From Enterobacter sp. BIGb0383 (GTDB lineage Bacteria; Pseudomonadota; Gammaproteobacteria; Enterobacterales; Enterobacteriaceae): a stretch of DNA of 64,000 nucleotides. How positions within the stretch are numbered: position 1 is the first letter of the stretch; every line of letters begins with the position of its first letter. The notes beneath the pieces are model-generated. The model saw only the letters and a program-made list of their open reading frames with translations. It was not told the origin of the DNA and ran no database searches. The stretch covers positions 54,898 through 118,897 of the forward strand of contig NZ_RJKQ01000007.1 of NCBI RefSeq assembly GCF_003751845.1, in the 5' to 3' direction. The position numbers and the translations under genes were made by a program. Positions 51,181 through 61,023 of this stretch are shown one piece after another.

Positions 51181-52332
51181 TTAATGCCAGCAGAAGTGGT
51201 GCACCACCTGGGTAATTAATTCCCGCGTTGGCTTAATAAAGCGTGTTTCCAGGTATTCATCCGGCTGGTGGGCCTGATTGATAGAGCCTGGCCCCAGCAC
51301 CAGCGTCGGGCAGAGGGTCTGAATAAACGGCGCTTCGGTGCAGTAGTTCACTACTTCGGTCTTCGCACCGAGCAGTTTTTCTACCACTTCAACCAGCTGA
51401 TGGTCCGGCGGGCACTCGTAGCCCGGGATCGGCGGGTGCAGCTCGGAAATCGTCACGCGGCCCGGCCAGCGCTCGCTGAGCGGGGCCAGAGCATCATTCA
51501 GCAGTCCGTCCAGATCGTTGAGGGTCATCCCCGGCAGCGGACGGATATCCATATGCAGTTCACAGCAGGCGCAGATGCGGTTGGCCGCGTCGCCGCCGCT
51601 GATATGGCCGAGGTTGAGCGTCGGGTAAGGCACGGTAAAGGCCTCGTAGTGATAGCGCTCTTTCAGCGTGTCGCGCAGGGTCAGAATATGGCCGATAGCG
51701 TCGTGCATCAGCTCAATGGCGTTGACGCCGCGCGCCGGATCGCTGGAGTGGCCGGACTGGCCCAGGATGCGGATCGCGTTGGAGAGGTGGCCTTTATGGG
51801 CGCGGACCGGCTGCAGCGATGTCGGTTCGCCGATAATGGCGCAGTCCGGGCGCAGAGCGGTGGTTTCTGAGAAATAACGCGCCCCGGCCATGCTGGTCTC
51901 TTCATCGGCGGTGGCCAGAATATAGAGCGGCTTTTTCAGCGTTGTCACGTCCACGTCACGCAGGGCATCAAGAATAAAGGCAAAGAAGCCTTTCATATCG
52001 GCGGTGCCGAGGCCGTACAGCTTGTTGTCGTGTTCGGTCAGGGTAAAGGGATCGCGGGTCCAGCGGCCATCGTCAAACGGCACCGTATCGGTGTGACCGG
52101 CCAGCAAGAGGCCACCGGCACCCTGTCCGGTACTGGCAAGCAGGTTGAACTTATTGCGCGTTCCCGGAACGGGTTGTACCTCCACCGCAAAGCCAAGATC
52201 GCTAAACCAGCCTGCCAGCAGATTGATTAAAGACGCATTGCTCTGATCCAGTGCTTCTTCCGTTGCGCTGATCGACGGAGTGGCGATCAGAGCGCGGTAA
52301 ATCTCGATAAATGGCGGTAAATTCTTTTTCAT
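51181..52332 (-). CDS. argE: Acetylornithine deacetylase ArgE
   Basis: 383-residue M20-family zinc hydrolase converting N-acetylornithine to ornithine. Metal ligands in [23 protein letters not shown] and [10 protein letters not shown], with the last His in [11 protein letters not shown]. The start is ATG 52332 ([19 protein letters not shown]), nine bases after a CAGGG; two upstream in-frame ATGs are less well placed. Divergent from argCBH with shared ARG boxes. Confidence 0.97.
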   Translation of the reverse strand: MKKNLPPFIEIYRALIATPSISATEEALDQSNASLINLLAGWFSDLGFAVEVQPVPGTRNKFNLLASTGQGAGGLLLAGHTDTVPFDDGRWTRDPFTLTEHDNKLYGLGTADMKGFFAFILDALRDVDVTTLKKPLYILATADEETSMAGARYFSETTALRPDCAIIGEPTSLQPVRAHKGHLSNAIRILGQSGHSSDPARGVNAIELMHDAIGHILTLRDTLKERYHYEAFTVPYPTLNLGHISGGDAANRICACCELHMDIRPLPGMTLNDLDGLLNDALAPLSERWPGRVTISELHPPIPGYECPPDHQLVEVVEKLLGAKTEVVNYCTEAPFIQTLCPTLVLGPGSINQAHQPDEYLETRFIKPTRELITQVVHHFCWH

Positions 52333-52356
52333 TGTTGACATACCCTGGCTCGTGAT

Positions 52357-52397
52357 AGTATCAATATTCATGCATTATTTGTGAATAAAAATACATT
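52357..52397. promoter_or_regulatory. ARG boxes between argE and argCBH
   Basis: The best 18-bp ARG box is around TGTGAATAAAAATACATT (52380-52397); a second, weaker one includes GTATCAATATTCATGCA (52358-52374). Both fit the TGAAT-N4-ATTCA pattern of ArgR sites and lie in the divergent promoter region, as in E. coli. Confidence 0.8.
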
Positions 52398-52526
52398 AAC
52401 GTTGAGCGGAATAAAACCCATAATCACAGTGGTTATTGGTCGCGCTGAACTCGGTAAGGGAAGATATCCGTAGGCTAAAGTCTATCTCTCCCCGACAAAC
52501 ATGACGTAAGAAGGTGAACAGCCCCG

Positions 52527-53531
52527 ATGTTAAATACGCTGATAGTGGGCGCCAGCGGCTATGCCGGCGCAGAGCTTGTGACCTATGTAAATCGCCATCC
52601 TCATATGAACATAACTGCTTTGACGGTCTCAGCGCAAAGCAATGATGCAGGAAAATTAATCTCCGATTTGCATCCGCAGCTGAAGGGGATCGTGGATATG
52701 CCCCTGCAGCCGATGTCCGATATCAGCGAATTTAGCGCCGGTGTGGACGTGGTGTTTCTCGCCACCGCCCACGAGGTGAGCCACGATCTGGCGCCGCAGT
52801 TCCTTGATGCGGGCTGCGTGGTGTTCGATCTCTCCGGGGCTTTCCGCGTTAACGACAGCGCCTTCTACGAAAAATACTATGGTTTCACCCATCAGCAACC
52901 GCAGCTGCTGGCCGAGGCGGTGTATGGCCTGGCCGAGTGGAACGGCGAGGCGATGAAAGAAGCGAATCTGATTGCCGTCCCGGGCTGCTATCCGACGGCG
53001 GCGCAGCTCTCTCTGCGCCCGCTGATCGAAGCCGGGCTGCTGGATCTAAACCAGTGGCCGGTGATCAACGCGACCAGTGGCGTCAGCGGCGCAGGACGTA
53101 AAGCAGCTGTCTCTAATAGCTTCTGTGAAGTAAGCCTCCAGCCTTACGGCGTCTTTAACCATCGCCACCATCCGGAAATTACGACCCACCTGGGGGCAGA
53201 GGTGATCTTCACTCCGCATCTGGGGAGCTTCCCGCGTGGGATCCTGGAAACCATTACCTGCCGCATGAAGCCTGGCGTCAGCAAAGAGCAGGTGGCGGAA
53301 GTCTTCCAGCAGGCGTACGGCAATAAACCGCTGGTGCGTCTGTATGACAAAACGCTGCCGGCGCTGAAAAATGTGGTTGGGCTACCGTTCTGCGATATCG
53401 GTTTTGCGGTGCAGGGCGAACATTTAATCGTGGTGGCTGCCGAAGATAATCTGCTGAAAGGCGCGGCGGCACAGGCGATGCAGTGTGCAAATATTCGTTT
53501 CGGCTATGCTGAAACCCAGGCTCTTATTTAA
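52527..53531 (+). CDS. argC: N-acetyl-gamma-glutamyl-phosphate reductase
   Basis: 334 residues. NADPH-binding [11 protein letters not shown] at the N-terminus; catalytic Cys in [12 protein letters not shown] and His in FNHRHHPEI. Third step of arginine synthesis. First gene of argCBH, controlled by the ARG boxes upstream. Confidence 0.98.
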   Translation: MLNTLIVGASGYAGAELVTYVNRHPHMNITALTVSAQSNDAGKLISDLHPQLKGIVDMPLQPMSDISEFSAGVDVVFLATAHEVSHDLAPQFLDAGCVVFDLSGAFRVNDSAFYEKYYGFTHQQPQLLAEAVYGLAEWNGEAMKEANLIAVPGCYPTAAQLSLRPLIEAGLLDLNQWPVINATSGVSGAGRKAAVSNSFCEVSLQPYGVFNHRHHPEITTHLGAEVIFTPHLGSFPRGILETITCRMKPGVSKEQVAEVFQQAYGNKPLVRLYDKTLPALKNVVGLPFCDIGFAVQGEHLIVVAAEDNLLKGAAAQAMQCANIRFGYAETQALI

Positions 53532-53537
53532 GGTGCG

Positions 53538-54314
53538 ATGATGAACCCATTAATTATCAAACTTGGCGGCGTACTGCTGGATAGCGAAGAGGCGCTGGAG
53601 CGCCTGTTTACCGCGCTGGTGAACTACCGCGAATCCCATCAGCGTCCGCTGGTGATCGTCCACGGCGGCGGTTGCGTGGTGGATGAGCTGATGAAGCAGT
53701 TGAATCTGCCGGTGAAAAAGAAAAATGGCCTGCGCGTGACGCCTGCCGATCAAATTGACATCATCACCGGTGCGCTGGCCGGGACCGCCAACAAAACGCT
53801 GCTGGCGTGGGCGAAGAAAAACCAGATTGCCAGCGTGGGGCTGTTCCTCGGCGACGGCGATAGCGTGTCGGTGACGCAGCTGGATGAAGAACTGGGCCAC
53901 GTGGGCCTGGCGAAACCGGGTTCGCCGAAGCTGATTAACGCCCTGCTGGAGAGTGGTTTCCTGCCGGTGATAAGCTCCATTGGGGTGACCGATGACGGCC
54001 AGTTAATGAACGTTAACGCTGACCAGGCGGCGACTGCGCTTGCTGCCACGCTGGGTGCGGACCTGATCCTGCTCTCGGACGTCAGCGGTATTCTCGACGG
54101 CAAAGGGCAGCGTATCGCCGAGATGACGGCGGCGAAAGCAGAGCAGCTGATCGAGCAGGGCATCATTACCGATGGCATGATTGTCAAAGTGAATGCGGCG
54201 CTGGATGCGGCTCGTACCCTGGGTCGTCCGGTGGATATCGCCTCCTGGCGTCACGCCGAGCAGTTACCGGCGCTGTTTAACGGCACGCCAATCGGCACGC
54301 GCATTCTGGCGTAA
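53538..54314 (+). CDS. argB: Acetylglutamate kinase
   Basis: 258 residues, amino-acid-kinase fold. [15 protein letters not shown] and [12 protein letters not shown] near the N-terminus, then [27 protein letters not shown] in the nucleotide half. Second step of arginine synthesis. E. coli-type, not feedback inhibited (no N-terminal helix). Starts 6 bases after argC. Confidence 0.98.
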   Translation: MMNPLIIKLGGVLLDSEEALERLFTALVNYRESHQRPLVIVHGGGCVVDELMKQLNLPVKKKNGLRVTPADQIDIITGALAGTANKTLLAWAKKNQIASVGLFLGDGDSVSVTQLDEELGHVGLAKPGSPKLINALLESGFLPVISSIGVTDDGQLMNVNADQAATALAATLGADLILLSDVSGILDGKGQRIAEMTAAKAEQLIEQGIITDGMIVKVNAALDAARTLGRPVDIASWRHAEQLPALFNGTPIGTRILA

Positions 54315-54382
54315 GTTGTTAGAGGCCGGATGGCAGAGGTCGTCCGGTGTAGTCAATATCAGATAATTAAGGAAGCACGGTT

Positions 54383-55756
54383 ATGGCACTTTGGGGTGGG
54401 CGTTTTACACAGGCAGCGGATCAGCGGTTCAAACAGTTTAACGACTCGCTGCGCTTTGACTACCGTCTGGCCGAGCAGGATATCGTCGGCTCTGTAGCCT
54501 GGTCCAAAGCGCTGGTCACGGTAGGTGTGCTGACGGCGGATGAGCAGCTGCAGCTGGAAGAGGCGCTGAAGGTGCTGCTGGAAGAGGTGCAGGCTAATCC
54601 ACAGCAGATCCTCGAAAGCGATGCTGAAGATATTCATAGCTGGGTGGAAGGCAAGCTGATCGACAAAGTCGGCCAGCTGGGCAAGAAACTGCATACCGGC
54701 CGCAGCCGTAATGACCAGGTCGCGACCGACCTTAAACTGTGGTGCAAAGATACGGTTGCTGAACTGCTGGCGGCCAGCCGTCAGCTGCAGTCTGCGCTGG
54801 TGGAAACCGCAGCGAATAACCAGGACGCGGTGATGCCGGGTTATACCCACCTTCAGCGCGCCCAGCCGGTGACCTTTGCCCACTGGTGTCTGGCCTATGT
54901 GGAAATGCTGGCCCGCGATGAGAGCCGCCTGCAGGATACGCTGAAACGTCTCGACGTCAGCCCGCTGGGCAGCGGCGCGCTGGCGGGGACCGCCTATGAA
55001 ATTGACCGCGAGCAGCTAGCCGGCTGGCTGGGCTTTGCGTCCGCTACCCGTAACAGCCTCGACAGCGTCTCGGATCGTGACCATGTCCTGGAGCTGCTGT
55101 CCGACGCCTCCATCGGTATGGTTCACCTCTCCCGTTTTGCCGAAGACCTGATTTTCTTCAACTCCGGCGAAGCCGGTTTTGTCGAGCTGTCCGATCGCGT
55201 AACGTCAGGTTCTTCCCTGATGCCGCAGAAGAAAAACCCGGATGCGCTGGAGCTGATCCGTGGTAAATGCGGACGCGTGCAGGGCGCGCTGACCGGCATG
55301 ATGATGACCCTGAAAGGTCTGCCGTTGGCCTATAACAAAGATATGCAGGAAGACAAAGAGGGGCTGTTCGACGCGCTCGATACCTGGCTCGACTGTCTGC
55401 ATATGGCCGCGCTGGTGCTGGACGGTATTCAGGTGAAGCGTCCGCGTTGCCAGGAAGCCGCGCAGCAGGGTTATGCTAATGCTACCGAGCTGGCAGATTA
55501 CCTGGTCGCGAAAGGCGTACCGTTCCGTGAAGCGCACCATATCGTCGGCGAAGCGGTGGTTGAGGCGATTCGTCAGGGGAAACCACTGGAAGCGCTGGCG
55601 CTGGTCGATCTGCAAAAATTCAGTGCGGTGATTGGAGACGATGTTTACCCGATCCTCTCCCTGCAGTCCTGCCTGGATAAACGTGCGGCCAAAGGCGGCG
55701 TATCTCCGACGCAGGTTGCGCAGGCGATTGCGGATGCCAAAGCACGATTGGTTTAA
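54383..55756 (+). CDS. argH: Argininosuccinate lyase
   Basis: 457 residues, fumarase/aspartase superfamily. Signature [15 protein letters not shown] holds the mobile serine loop; [13 protein letters not shown] and [10 protein letters not shown] are substrate contacts. Releases fumarate to form arginine. Last gene of argCBH; an intrinsic terminator follows 30 bases downstream. Confidence 0.98.
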   Translation: MALWGGRFTQAADQRFKQFNDSLRFDYRLAEQDIVGSVAWSKALVTVGVLTADEQLQLEEALKVLLEEVQANPQQILESDAEDIHSWVEGKLIDKVGQLGKKLHTGRSRNDQVATDLKLWCKDTVAELLAASRQLQSALVETAANNQDAVMPGYTHLQRAQPVTFAHWCLAYVEMLARDESRLQDTLKRLDVSPLGSGALAGTAYEIDREQLAGWLGFASATRNSLDSVSDRDHVLELLSDASIGMVHLSRFAEDLIFFNSGEAGFVELSDRVTSGSSLMPQKKNPDALELIRGKCGRVQGALTGMMMTLKGLPLAYNKDMQEDKEGLFDALDTWLDCLHMAALVLDGIQVKRPRCQEAAQQGYANATELADYLVAKGVPFREAHHIVGEAVVEAIRQGKPLEALALVDLQKFSAVIGDDVYPILSLQSCLDKRAAKGGVSPTQVAQAIADAKARLV

Positions 55757-55786
55757 GCGTCGATACGGTATTAAAGCGAAAGCACG

Positions 55787-55815
55787 AAAAGCCTGGCGAG
55801 AGTCGGGCTTTTTCA
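55787..55815 (+). terminator. argH intrinsic terminator
   Basis: AAAAGCC (55787-55793) pairs with GGCTTTTT (55806-55813), with a GCGAGAGTC-containing loop, giving a hairpin with a T run between argH and the end of oxyS. Confidence 0.75.
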
Positions 55816-55818
55816 GAT

Positions 55819-55930
55819 AAAAAAAAGCGGACACGGGGTCCGCAAAACGTTCACGTTGGCTTTAGTTGTTCGAGAGAAACTCTCCAGACGAGGCGTTAGC
55901 TTTCAGGGTTAAATGAGGGCCGCCTCGTCT
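55819..55930 (-). ncRNA. oxyS: OxyS small RNA
   Basis: The minus strand has the E. coli OxyS core GAGAGTTTCTC, then AACTAAAGCCAACGTGAAC, then a terminal hairpin GCGGAC/GTCCGC with eight T. The 5' stem is GACGAGGC paired with GCCTCGTC, which differs in sequence from E. coli but keeps a hairpin. It is induced by OxyR under peroxide and acts with Hfq on fhlA, rpoS and others. It lies divergent to oxyR, as in E. coli. The exact 5' end is approximate. Confidence 0.88.
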
Positions 55931-56025
55931 TGATACGTATTATTAAGCAGAAAGCTTGATAGGGATAATCGTTCGTTGCTATGCTATCTATCGCCACGAA
56001 CTATCGTGGTGACGGAGGATGAATA

Positions 56026-56943
56026 ATGAATATTCGTGATCTTGAATACCTGGTCGCGTTAGCCGAGCATCGCCATTTTCGTCGTGCGGCGGACTCGTGT
56101 CACGTCAGCCAGCCGACGCTCAGTGGGCAAATTCGCAAACTGGAAGATGAGCTTGGCGTAATGCTGCTGGAACGCACCAGCCGCAAAGTGCTGTTCACTC
56201 AGGCAGGTTTACTGCTGGTGGATCAGGCACGTACGGTACTGCGTGAGGTCAAAGTGCTCAAGGAAATGGCGAGCCAGCAAGGAGAGACCATGTCCGGTCC
56301 ATTGCATATCGGCCTAATCCCGACAGTCGGACCCTACTTACTACCCCATATTATCCCGATGCTGCACCAGGCGTTTCCGAAGCTGGAAATGTACCTGCAT
56401 GAAGCCCAGACGCATCAGCTGCTTGCGCAGCTTGATAGCGGCAAACTGGACTGTGCCATTCTGGCGCTGGTCAAAGAGAGCGAGTCCTTTATCGAAGTCC
56501 CTCTCTTTGACGAGCCAATGCTGCTGGCGATCTATGAGGATCACCCGTGGGCAAACCGGGATCGTGTACCGCTCTCCGATCTGGCGGGCGAGAAACTGCT
56601 GATGCTGGAAGATGGCCACTGCCTGCGCGATCAGGCGATGGGCTTCTGCTTTGAAGCCGGTGCGGATGAAGACACCCACTTCCGGGCGACCAGTCTGGAA
56701 ACGCTGCGTAATATGGTGGCGGCGGGCAGCGGCATCACGCTGTTGCCGGCACTGGCGGTACCGAAGGAGCGCAAGCGCGATGGGGTGGTCTATCTGCCGT
56801 GCATCAAGCCTGAGCCGCGTCGTACCGTTGGGCTGGTTTATCGTCCGGGATCGCCCCTGCGCAGCCGCTATGAGCAGCTGGCAGAGTCGGTACGCGGGAT
56901 GATGAGCACCCACTTCGACAGCGGGTTAAAACAGGCGGTTTAA
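56026..56943 (+). CDS. oxyR: OxyR, peroxide-sensing LysR-type regulator
   Basis: 305 residues, same length as E. coli OxyR. The LysR helix-turn-helix (about 18-37, [20 protein letters not shown]) and the redox pair Cys199 and Cys208 in [14 protein letters not shown] are present. It activates oxyS, katG, ahp and others after disulfide formation. The 3' end overlaps sthA by 18 bases in a convergent way. Confidence 0.98.
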   Translation: MNIRDLEYLVALAEHRHFRRAADSCHVSQPTLSGQIRKLEDELGVMLLERTSRKVLFTQAGLLLVDQARTVLREVKVLKEMASQQGETMSGPLHIGLIPTVGPYLLPHIIPMLHQAFPKLEMYLHEAQTHQLLAQLDSGKLDCAILALVKESESFIEVPLFDEPMLLAIYEDHPWANRDRVPLSDLAGEKLLMLEDGHCLRDQAMGFCFEAGADEDTHFRATSLETLRNMVAAGSGITLLPALAVPKERKRDGVVYLPCIKPEPRRTVGLVYRPGSPLRSRYEQLAESVRGMMSTHFDSGLKQAV

Positions 56944-58326
56944 GCCGTTCAGCGCGGCCACCCGATAGGCTTCCGCCATGGTCGGGTAATTAAAGGTGGT
57001 GTTAACAAAGTATTCGATGGTGTTACCACCACCTTTCTGCTCCATAATCGCCTGGCCGATATGAATAATTTCGGCGGCGCGTTCACCAAAGCAGTGGATC
57101 CCCAGAATCTCTTTGGTCTCCCGGTGGAACAGGATCTTCAGCGTCCCCACGTTCATTCCGACGATTTGCGCCCGCGCCAGGTGTTTAAACTGTGCACGTC
57201 CCACTTCATAAGGCACTTTCATCGACGTCAGTTCCTGCTCGGTTTTCCCGACGGAGCTGATCTCCGGAATGGTGTAGATACCGGTCGGAATATCCTCCAC
57301 CAGATGGGCCGTCGCTTCGCCGGTCATCATCGCCTGGGCAGAAATACGCCCCTGGTCGTAGGCGGCTGAGGCCAGGCTCGGATAGCCAATGACGTCACCC
57401 ACCGCATAGACATGCGGCAGCGCAGTCTGATACATGCTGTTGACCTTCAGCAGGCCGCGACCATCCGCCTTCAGACCAATGTTTTCCAGCGCCAGGCTAT
57501 CGGTGTTGCCGGTACGGCCGTTGGCGTAGAGCAGGCAGTCCGCCTTGACCTTCTTGCCGGAACGCAGGTGCATAATCACCCCGTCATCGGTGCCTTCGAT
57601 ACGCTCATACTCTTCGTTATGGCGAATAACGACGCCGCTGTTCCAGAAGTGGTAAGAGAGCGAATCGGACATCTCCTGATCGAGAAACGCCAGCAGGCGG
57701 TCGCGGGTGTTAATCAGATCCACCTTGACGTTCATCCCGCGGAAAATCGAGGCGTATTCGCAGCCGATCACCCCGGCGCCATAAATAATGACGTGGCGCG
57801 GTTCGTGGTGCAGGCTGAGGATTGAGTCGCTGTCGTAGAGGCGCGGATGTGAAAAATCGACGTCGGCCGGATGATAGGGGCGTGAGCCGCAAGCAATCAC
57901 AAACTTTTCTGCCGTCAGAGTTTCTACCGAGCCGTCAGGACAGGTCAGCGCCAGCGTGTGTTCATCCACGAAACGGGCATCGCCCTGTAAAATTTCGCAG
58001 TGGTTACGCTCATAAAAACCCTGCCGCATATGCGTTTGCTGGGTAATCACGTTATCAGCATGATTAAGGATATCGGCAAAGGAGGAGCGCAGAAGTCGGG
58101 AGTGGTCGCTGTAGAGTGGGTTTTGATTAAATTCGATAATGCGGCTGACGGCGTGGCGGAGGGCTTTTGACGGGATGGTTCCCCAGTGGGTACAGCCGCC
58201 GCCGACGCTGCTGTATCGCTCGACCACTGCGACCCGCGCGCCTTGCTTAACCAGCCCCATGGCCGCGCCTTCGCCGCCCGGGCCTGAGCCTATAACTATT
58301 GCATCGTAATCGTAAGAATGTGGCAT
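56926..58326 (-). CDS. sthA: Soluble pyridine nucleotide transhydrogenase SthA
   Basis: 466-residue flavoprotein disulfide reductase family member. FAD motif [13 protein letters not shown] at the N-terminus and NAD motif [15 protein letters not shown]. The redox motif is [14 protein letters not shown] with a single Cys, not the Cys-x4-Cys of true disulfide reductases, as expected for SthA. It balances NADH and NADPH. Convergent with oxyR and divergent from fabR. Confidence 0.97.
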   Translation of the reverse strand: MPHSYDYDAIVIGSGPGGEGAAMGLVKQGARVAVVERYSSVGGGCTHWGTIPSKALRHAVSRIIEFNQNPLYSDHSRLLRSSFADILNHADNVITQQTHMRQGFYERNHCEILQGDARFVDEHTLALTCPDGSVETLTAEKFVIACGSRPYHPADVDFSHPRLYDSDSILSLHHEPRHVIIYGAGVIGCEYASIFRGMNVKVDLINTRDRLLAFLDQEMSDSLSYHFWNSGVVIRHNEEYERIEGTDDGVIMHLRSGKKVKADCLLYANGRTGNTDSLALENIGLKADGRGLLKVNSMYQTALPHVYAVGDVIGYPSLASAAYDQGRISAQAMMTGEATAHLVEDIPTGIYTIPEISSVGKTEQELTSMKVPYEVGRAQFKHLARAQIVGMNVGTLKILFHRETKEILGIHCFGERAAEIIHIGQAIMEQKGGGNTIEYFVNTTFNYPTMAEAYRVAALNGLNRLF

Positions 58327-58523
58327 GGCATGGATTACCTGTTCTTATACATAAAAGCAACAGAATAGTAACATCATCGTCGGGATAACCCAATTATCAC
58401 TGTGCTTTTTTGTTGTGAGACCGCGGGAATATCTCGTAAACAATCATTCACAATCCAGCATGAACGGATTAATTTTATTCTCTGGTATAGTGCCTGCTGG
58501 GCTTTTGGAAGGATTCAAATATT

Positions 58524-59159
58524 GTGATGGGCGTAAGAGCGCAACAGAAAGAAAAAACCCGGCGTTCGCTGGTGGAAGCGGCATTCAGCCAGTTAAGCGC
58601 GGAGCGGAGTTTTGCCAGTCTGAGTCTGCGTGAGGTTGCGCGTGAAGCAGGGATTGCACCGACATCGTTTTATCGCCATTTCCGCGATGTGGATGAACTG
58701 GGCCTGACCATGGTCGATGAAAGCGGCCTGATGCTGCGTCAGTTGATGCGCCAGGCGCGCCAGCGTATCGCCAAAGGCGGCAGTGTGATCCGCACATCCG
58801 TCTCCACTTTTATGGAGTTTATCGGCAATAACCCCAACGCATTTCGTTTGCTGCTGCGTGAGCGTTCCGGCACCTCGTCGGCGTTTCGTGCCGCCGTCGC
58901 CCGCGAAATCCAGCACTTTATCGCGGAACTTGCCGACTACCTTGAACTCGAAAACCATATGTCTCGCGCCTTTACTGAAGCCCAGGCGGAAGCAATGGTT
59001 ACGATTGTGTTTAGCGCCGGTGCGGAAGCGCTGGACGTTGGCATTGAACAGCGGCGCCAGCTCGAAGAGCGCCTGGTGTTACAGCTGCGGATGATCGCCA
59101 AAGGCGCATACTACTGGTATCGCCGCGAACAGGAAAAGAGTCCGCAATCCGTCGAATAA
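58524..59159 (+). CDS. fabR: FabR, unsaturated fatty acid biosynthesis repressor
   Basis: 211-residue TetR-family repressor of fabA and fabB. Helix-turn-helix in [19 protein letters not shown] (about 36-54); large C-terminal acyl-binding domain. Start taken at GTG 58524 (MMGVRAQQ); ATG 58527 is the alternative, with the AAGGA at 58507-58511 spaced slightly long for either. The C-terminus is shorter than E. coli's. yijD follows 15 bases later. Confidence 0.95.
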   Translation: MMGVRAQQKEKTRRSLVEAAFSQLSAERSFASLSLREVAREAGIAPTSFYRHFRDVDELGLTMVDESGLMLRQLMRQARQRIAKGGSVIRTSVSTFMEFIGNNPNAFRLLLRERSGTSSAFRAAVAREIQHFIAELADYLELENHMSRAFTEAQAEAMVTIVFSAGAEALDVGIEQRRQLEERLVLQLRMIAKGAYYWYRREQEKSPQSVE

Positions 59160-59174
59160 TCTGAAGGGGATACA

Positions 59175-59528
59175 ATGAAACAGAGTGTTCAGGACAAAGG
59201 TACGCTACTGCTGGCGCTGATTGCCGGCCTTTCCATCAACGGCACCTTTGCCGCGGTGTTTAGTTCAATTGTACCGTTTTCTCTCTTCCCGATGATCTCG
59301 CTGGTGCTGACGGTCTACTGTCTGCATCAGCGCTACCAGAATCGCACCATGCCCGTCGGGCTGCCGGGTCTGGCCGCCGCCTGTTTTATTCTCGGGGTGT
59401 TGCTGTACAGCACGGTGGTGCGCGCAGAATATCCGGATATCGGCTCTAACTTCCTGCCTGCGGTGCTGTCCGTGGCGCTGGTCTTCTGGATTGGCTTCCG
59501 CATCCGTAATCGGCGGGTCACAGAGTAA
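59175..59528 (+). CDS. yijD: Inner membrane protein YijD
   Basis: 117 residues, four hydrophobic segments, closely matching E. coli YijD (119). It probably shares a transcript with fabR. Function not established; its linkage with fabR hints at a membrane lipid role. Downstream lies a hairpin CCGGGCGG/CCGCCCGG (59532-59551) between yijD and convergent trmA. Confidence 0.93.
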   Translation: MKQSVQDKGTLLLALIAGLSINGTFAAVFSSIVPFSLFPMISLVLTVYCLHQRYQNRTMPVGLPGLAAACFILGVLLYSTVVRAEYPDIGSNFLPAVLSVALVFWIGFRIRNRRVTE

Positions 59529-59559
59529 TGTCCGGGCGGTGAACCGCCCGGGTATCATC

Positions 59560-60660
59560 TTACTTACGCGTCAGGAGCACGCCGCACTCCATATGGTGCG
59601 TGTAGGGGAACTGATCGAACAGGGCCAGGCGCGTAACGTTATGGGTCTGGCTCAAGGTTTGCAGGTTCTGGCACAGGGTTTCCGGGTTGCAGGAAATGTA
59701 CAGAATGTGCGGATACGCCTGCACCATCTTCTCGGTTTCGCTATCCAGCCCGCTGCGCGGCGGGTCGACGAAAATCGTTTCGCACTGATAGCTTTTTAGA
59801 TCGATCCCCTGCAGGCGGTTAAATTCCCGCACGCCGTTCATCGCCTGGGTAAACTCTTCCGCTGCCATTCGAATGATTTGCACATTATCGATATGGTTGG
59901 CCGCGATATTGTACTGAGCAGAGGCGACGGACGGTTTGGCGATTTCCGTGGCCAGCACCCGGTTAAAGTTACGCGCCAGCGCGAGGGAGAAGTTGCCGTT
60001 ACCGCAGTACAGTTCCAGCAGATCGCCGCTGGCGTCTTTGGTGCTCTCCAGCGCCCACTCCAGCATCTGAATATTGATCGCCGCATTCGGCTGGGTAAAG
60101 CTGTTCTCGACCTGGCGATAAATCATCTCTTTGCCCGCCACCGGCAGACGCTCGTCAACAAAGTCCTGACCGAGAACGATTTTGGTTTTGGAAGCGCGAC
60201 CAATGATATGCACATTGATGTTCTGCGCCCGCAACGCGTCGCGCAGGGCGGTGGCCTCCCGGGTCCATTCGTCGTCCAGCGCTTTGTGATAGATCATCGA
60301 CACCACGGCCTGGTTGCTCATCGTGGTGAGGTAATCGATCTGGAACAGTTTGTGGCGCAGGATGGGGGTATTGCGGACGCCGTCGAGTATCGCCGTCATT
60401 AACTGGTTAATCAGCTCGCTGGCCGCCGGGAAGGTATCAACCCGAACCGGTTTTTTGCTCTGCTGGTCGAAGATGATGTGATACATATCATCGCCATCGT
60501 GCCAGATGCGGAACTCAGCGCGCATACGATAGTGGCTGACCGGTGAGCGGAACACCTCCGGTACCTGCGCGGTAAACGGCGCCATCATACTTTGCAAACG
60601 TACGACTTTTTCGGCCAGCTGCGCGTCGTACTGCTCTGTCGGAAGGTGTTCTGGGGTCAT
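59560..60660 (-). CDS. trmA: tRNA (uracil-5-)-methyltransferase TrmA
   Basis: 366 residues. It makes m5U54 (T) in tRNA and also acts on tmRNA. SAM-binding [16 protein letters not shown], catalytic Cys in [10 protein letters not shown], and general base Glu in THHMECG. ATG 60660 gives [11 protein letters not shown] as in E. coli; an in-frame ATG 26 codons earlier is not conserved. Divergent from btuB. Confidence 0.97.
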   Translation of the reverse strand: MTPEHLPTEQYDAQLAEKVVRLQSMMAPFTAQVPEVFRSPVSHYRMRAEFRIWHDGDDMYHIIFDQQSKKPVRVDTFPAASELINQLMTAILDGVRNTPILRHKLFQIDYLTTMSNQAVVSMIYHKALDDEWTREATALRDALRAQNINVHIIGRASKTKIVLGQDFVDERLPVAGKEMIYRQVENSFTQPNAAINIQMLEWALESTKDASGDLLELYCGNGNFSLALARNFNRVLATEIAKPSVASAQYNIAANHIDNVQIIRMAAEEFTQAMNGVREFNRLQGIDLKSYQCETIFVDPPRSGLDSETEKMVQAYPHILYISCNPETLCQNLQTLSQTHNVTRLALFDQFPYTHHMECGVLLTRK

Positions 60661-60746
60661 GATGCATCCTGAATAATAAAAGTACGCGGGGATTGTAGGG
60701 ATTGCCCGGTGGATGTCCAGCCTTAGATCTGAGCACAATCCTTAAT

Positions 60747-60778
60747 TAGCAGTCTGGACATCTATACGTAAGTAATTG
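60747..60778. promoter_or_regulatory. Met-box-like tandem array between trmA and btuB
   Basis: Four contiguous 8-mers, TAGCAGTC, TGGACATC, TATACGTA and AGTAATTG, are in the same phase as those before metF (TGGACGTC, TAAACGTA). The middle two are strong. They lie just before the btuB cobalamin riboswitch, so MetJ could repress vitamin B12 uptake when methionine is plentiful. Confidence 0.6.
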
Positions 60779-60782
60779 TAGC

Positions 60783-60943
60783 ATCCGGGTTCCGGTCTTA
60801 TGAGTTTACAGGGAATCCAGTGCAAATCTGGAGCTGACGCGCAGCGGTAAGGAAAGGTGGGATGAGTGCATTGTGCAGACACTGCTGATTAAAGTGGGAA
60901 GTCATCATCCATAAAACGCCTCCGAGCCCGAATACCTGCCGGA
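60783..60943 (+). promoter_or_regulatory. Cobalamin (AdoCbl) riboswitch of btuB
   Basis: The B12 element core is clear: GGGAATCCAGTGCAAATCTGG, then the B12 box AGCTGACGCGCAGCGGTAAGG (60831-60852 region), GTGGGAAGTCATC and the final GAGCCCGAATACCTGCCGG. Bound adenosylcobalamin lowers btuB translation. A hairpin GCATCC/GGATGC (60994-61016) just before the btuB start is a likely part of the expression platform. Confidence 0.95.
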
Positions 60944-61023
60944 TTACGTCGCATTTGGTTCTTCATCATCGCGTGCTATCGATGAAACCTGCGGCATCCT
61001 CCATTTTATTGGATGCTTTAACA

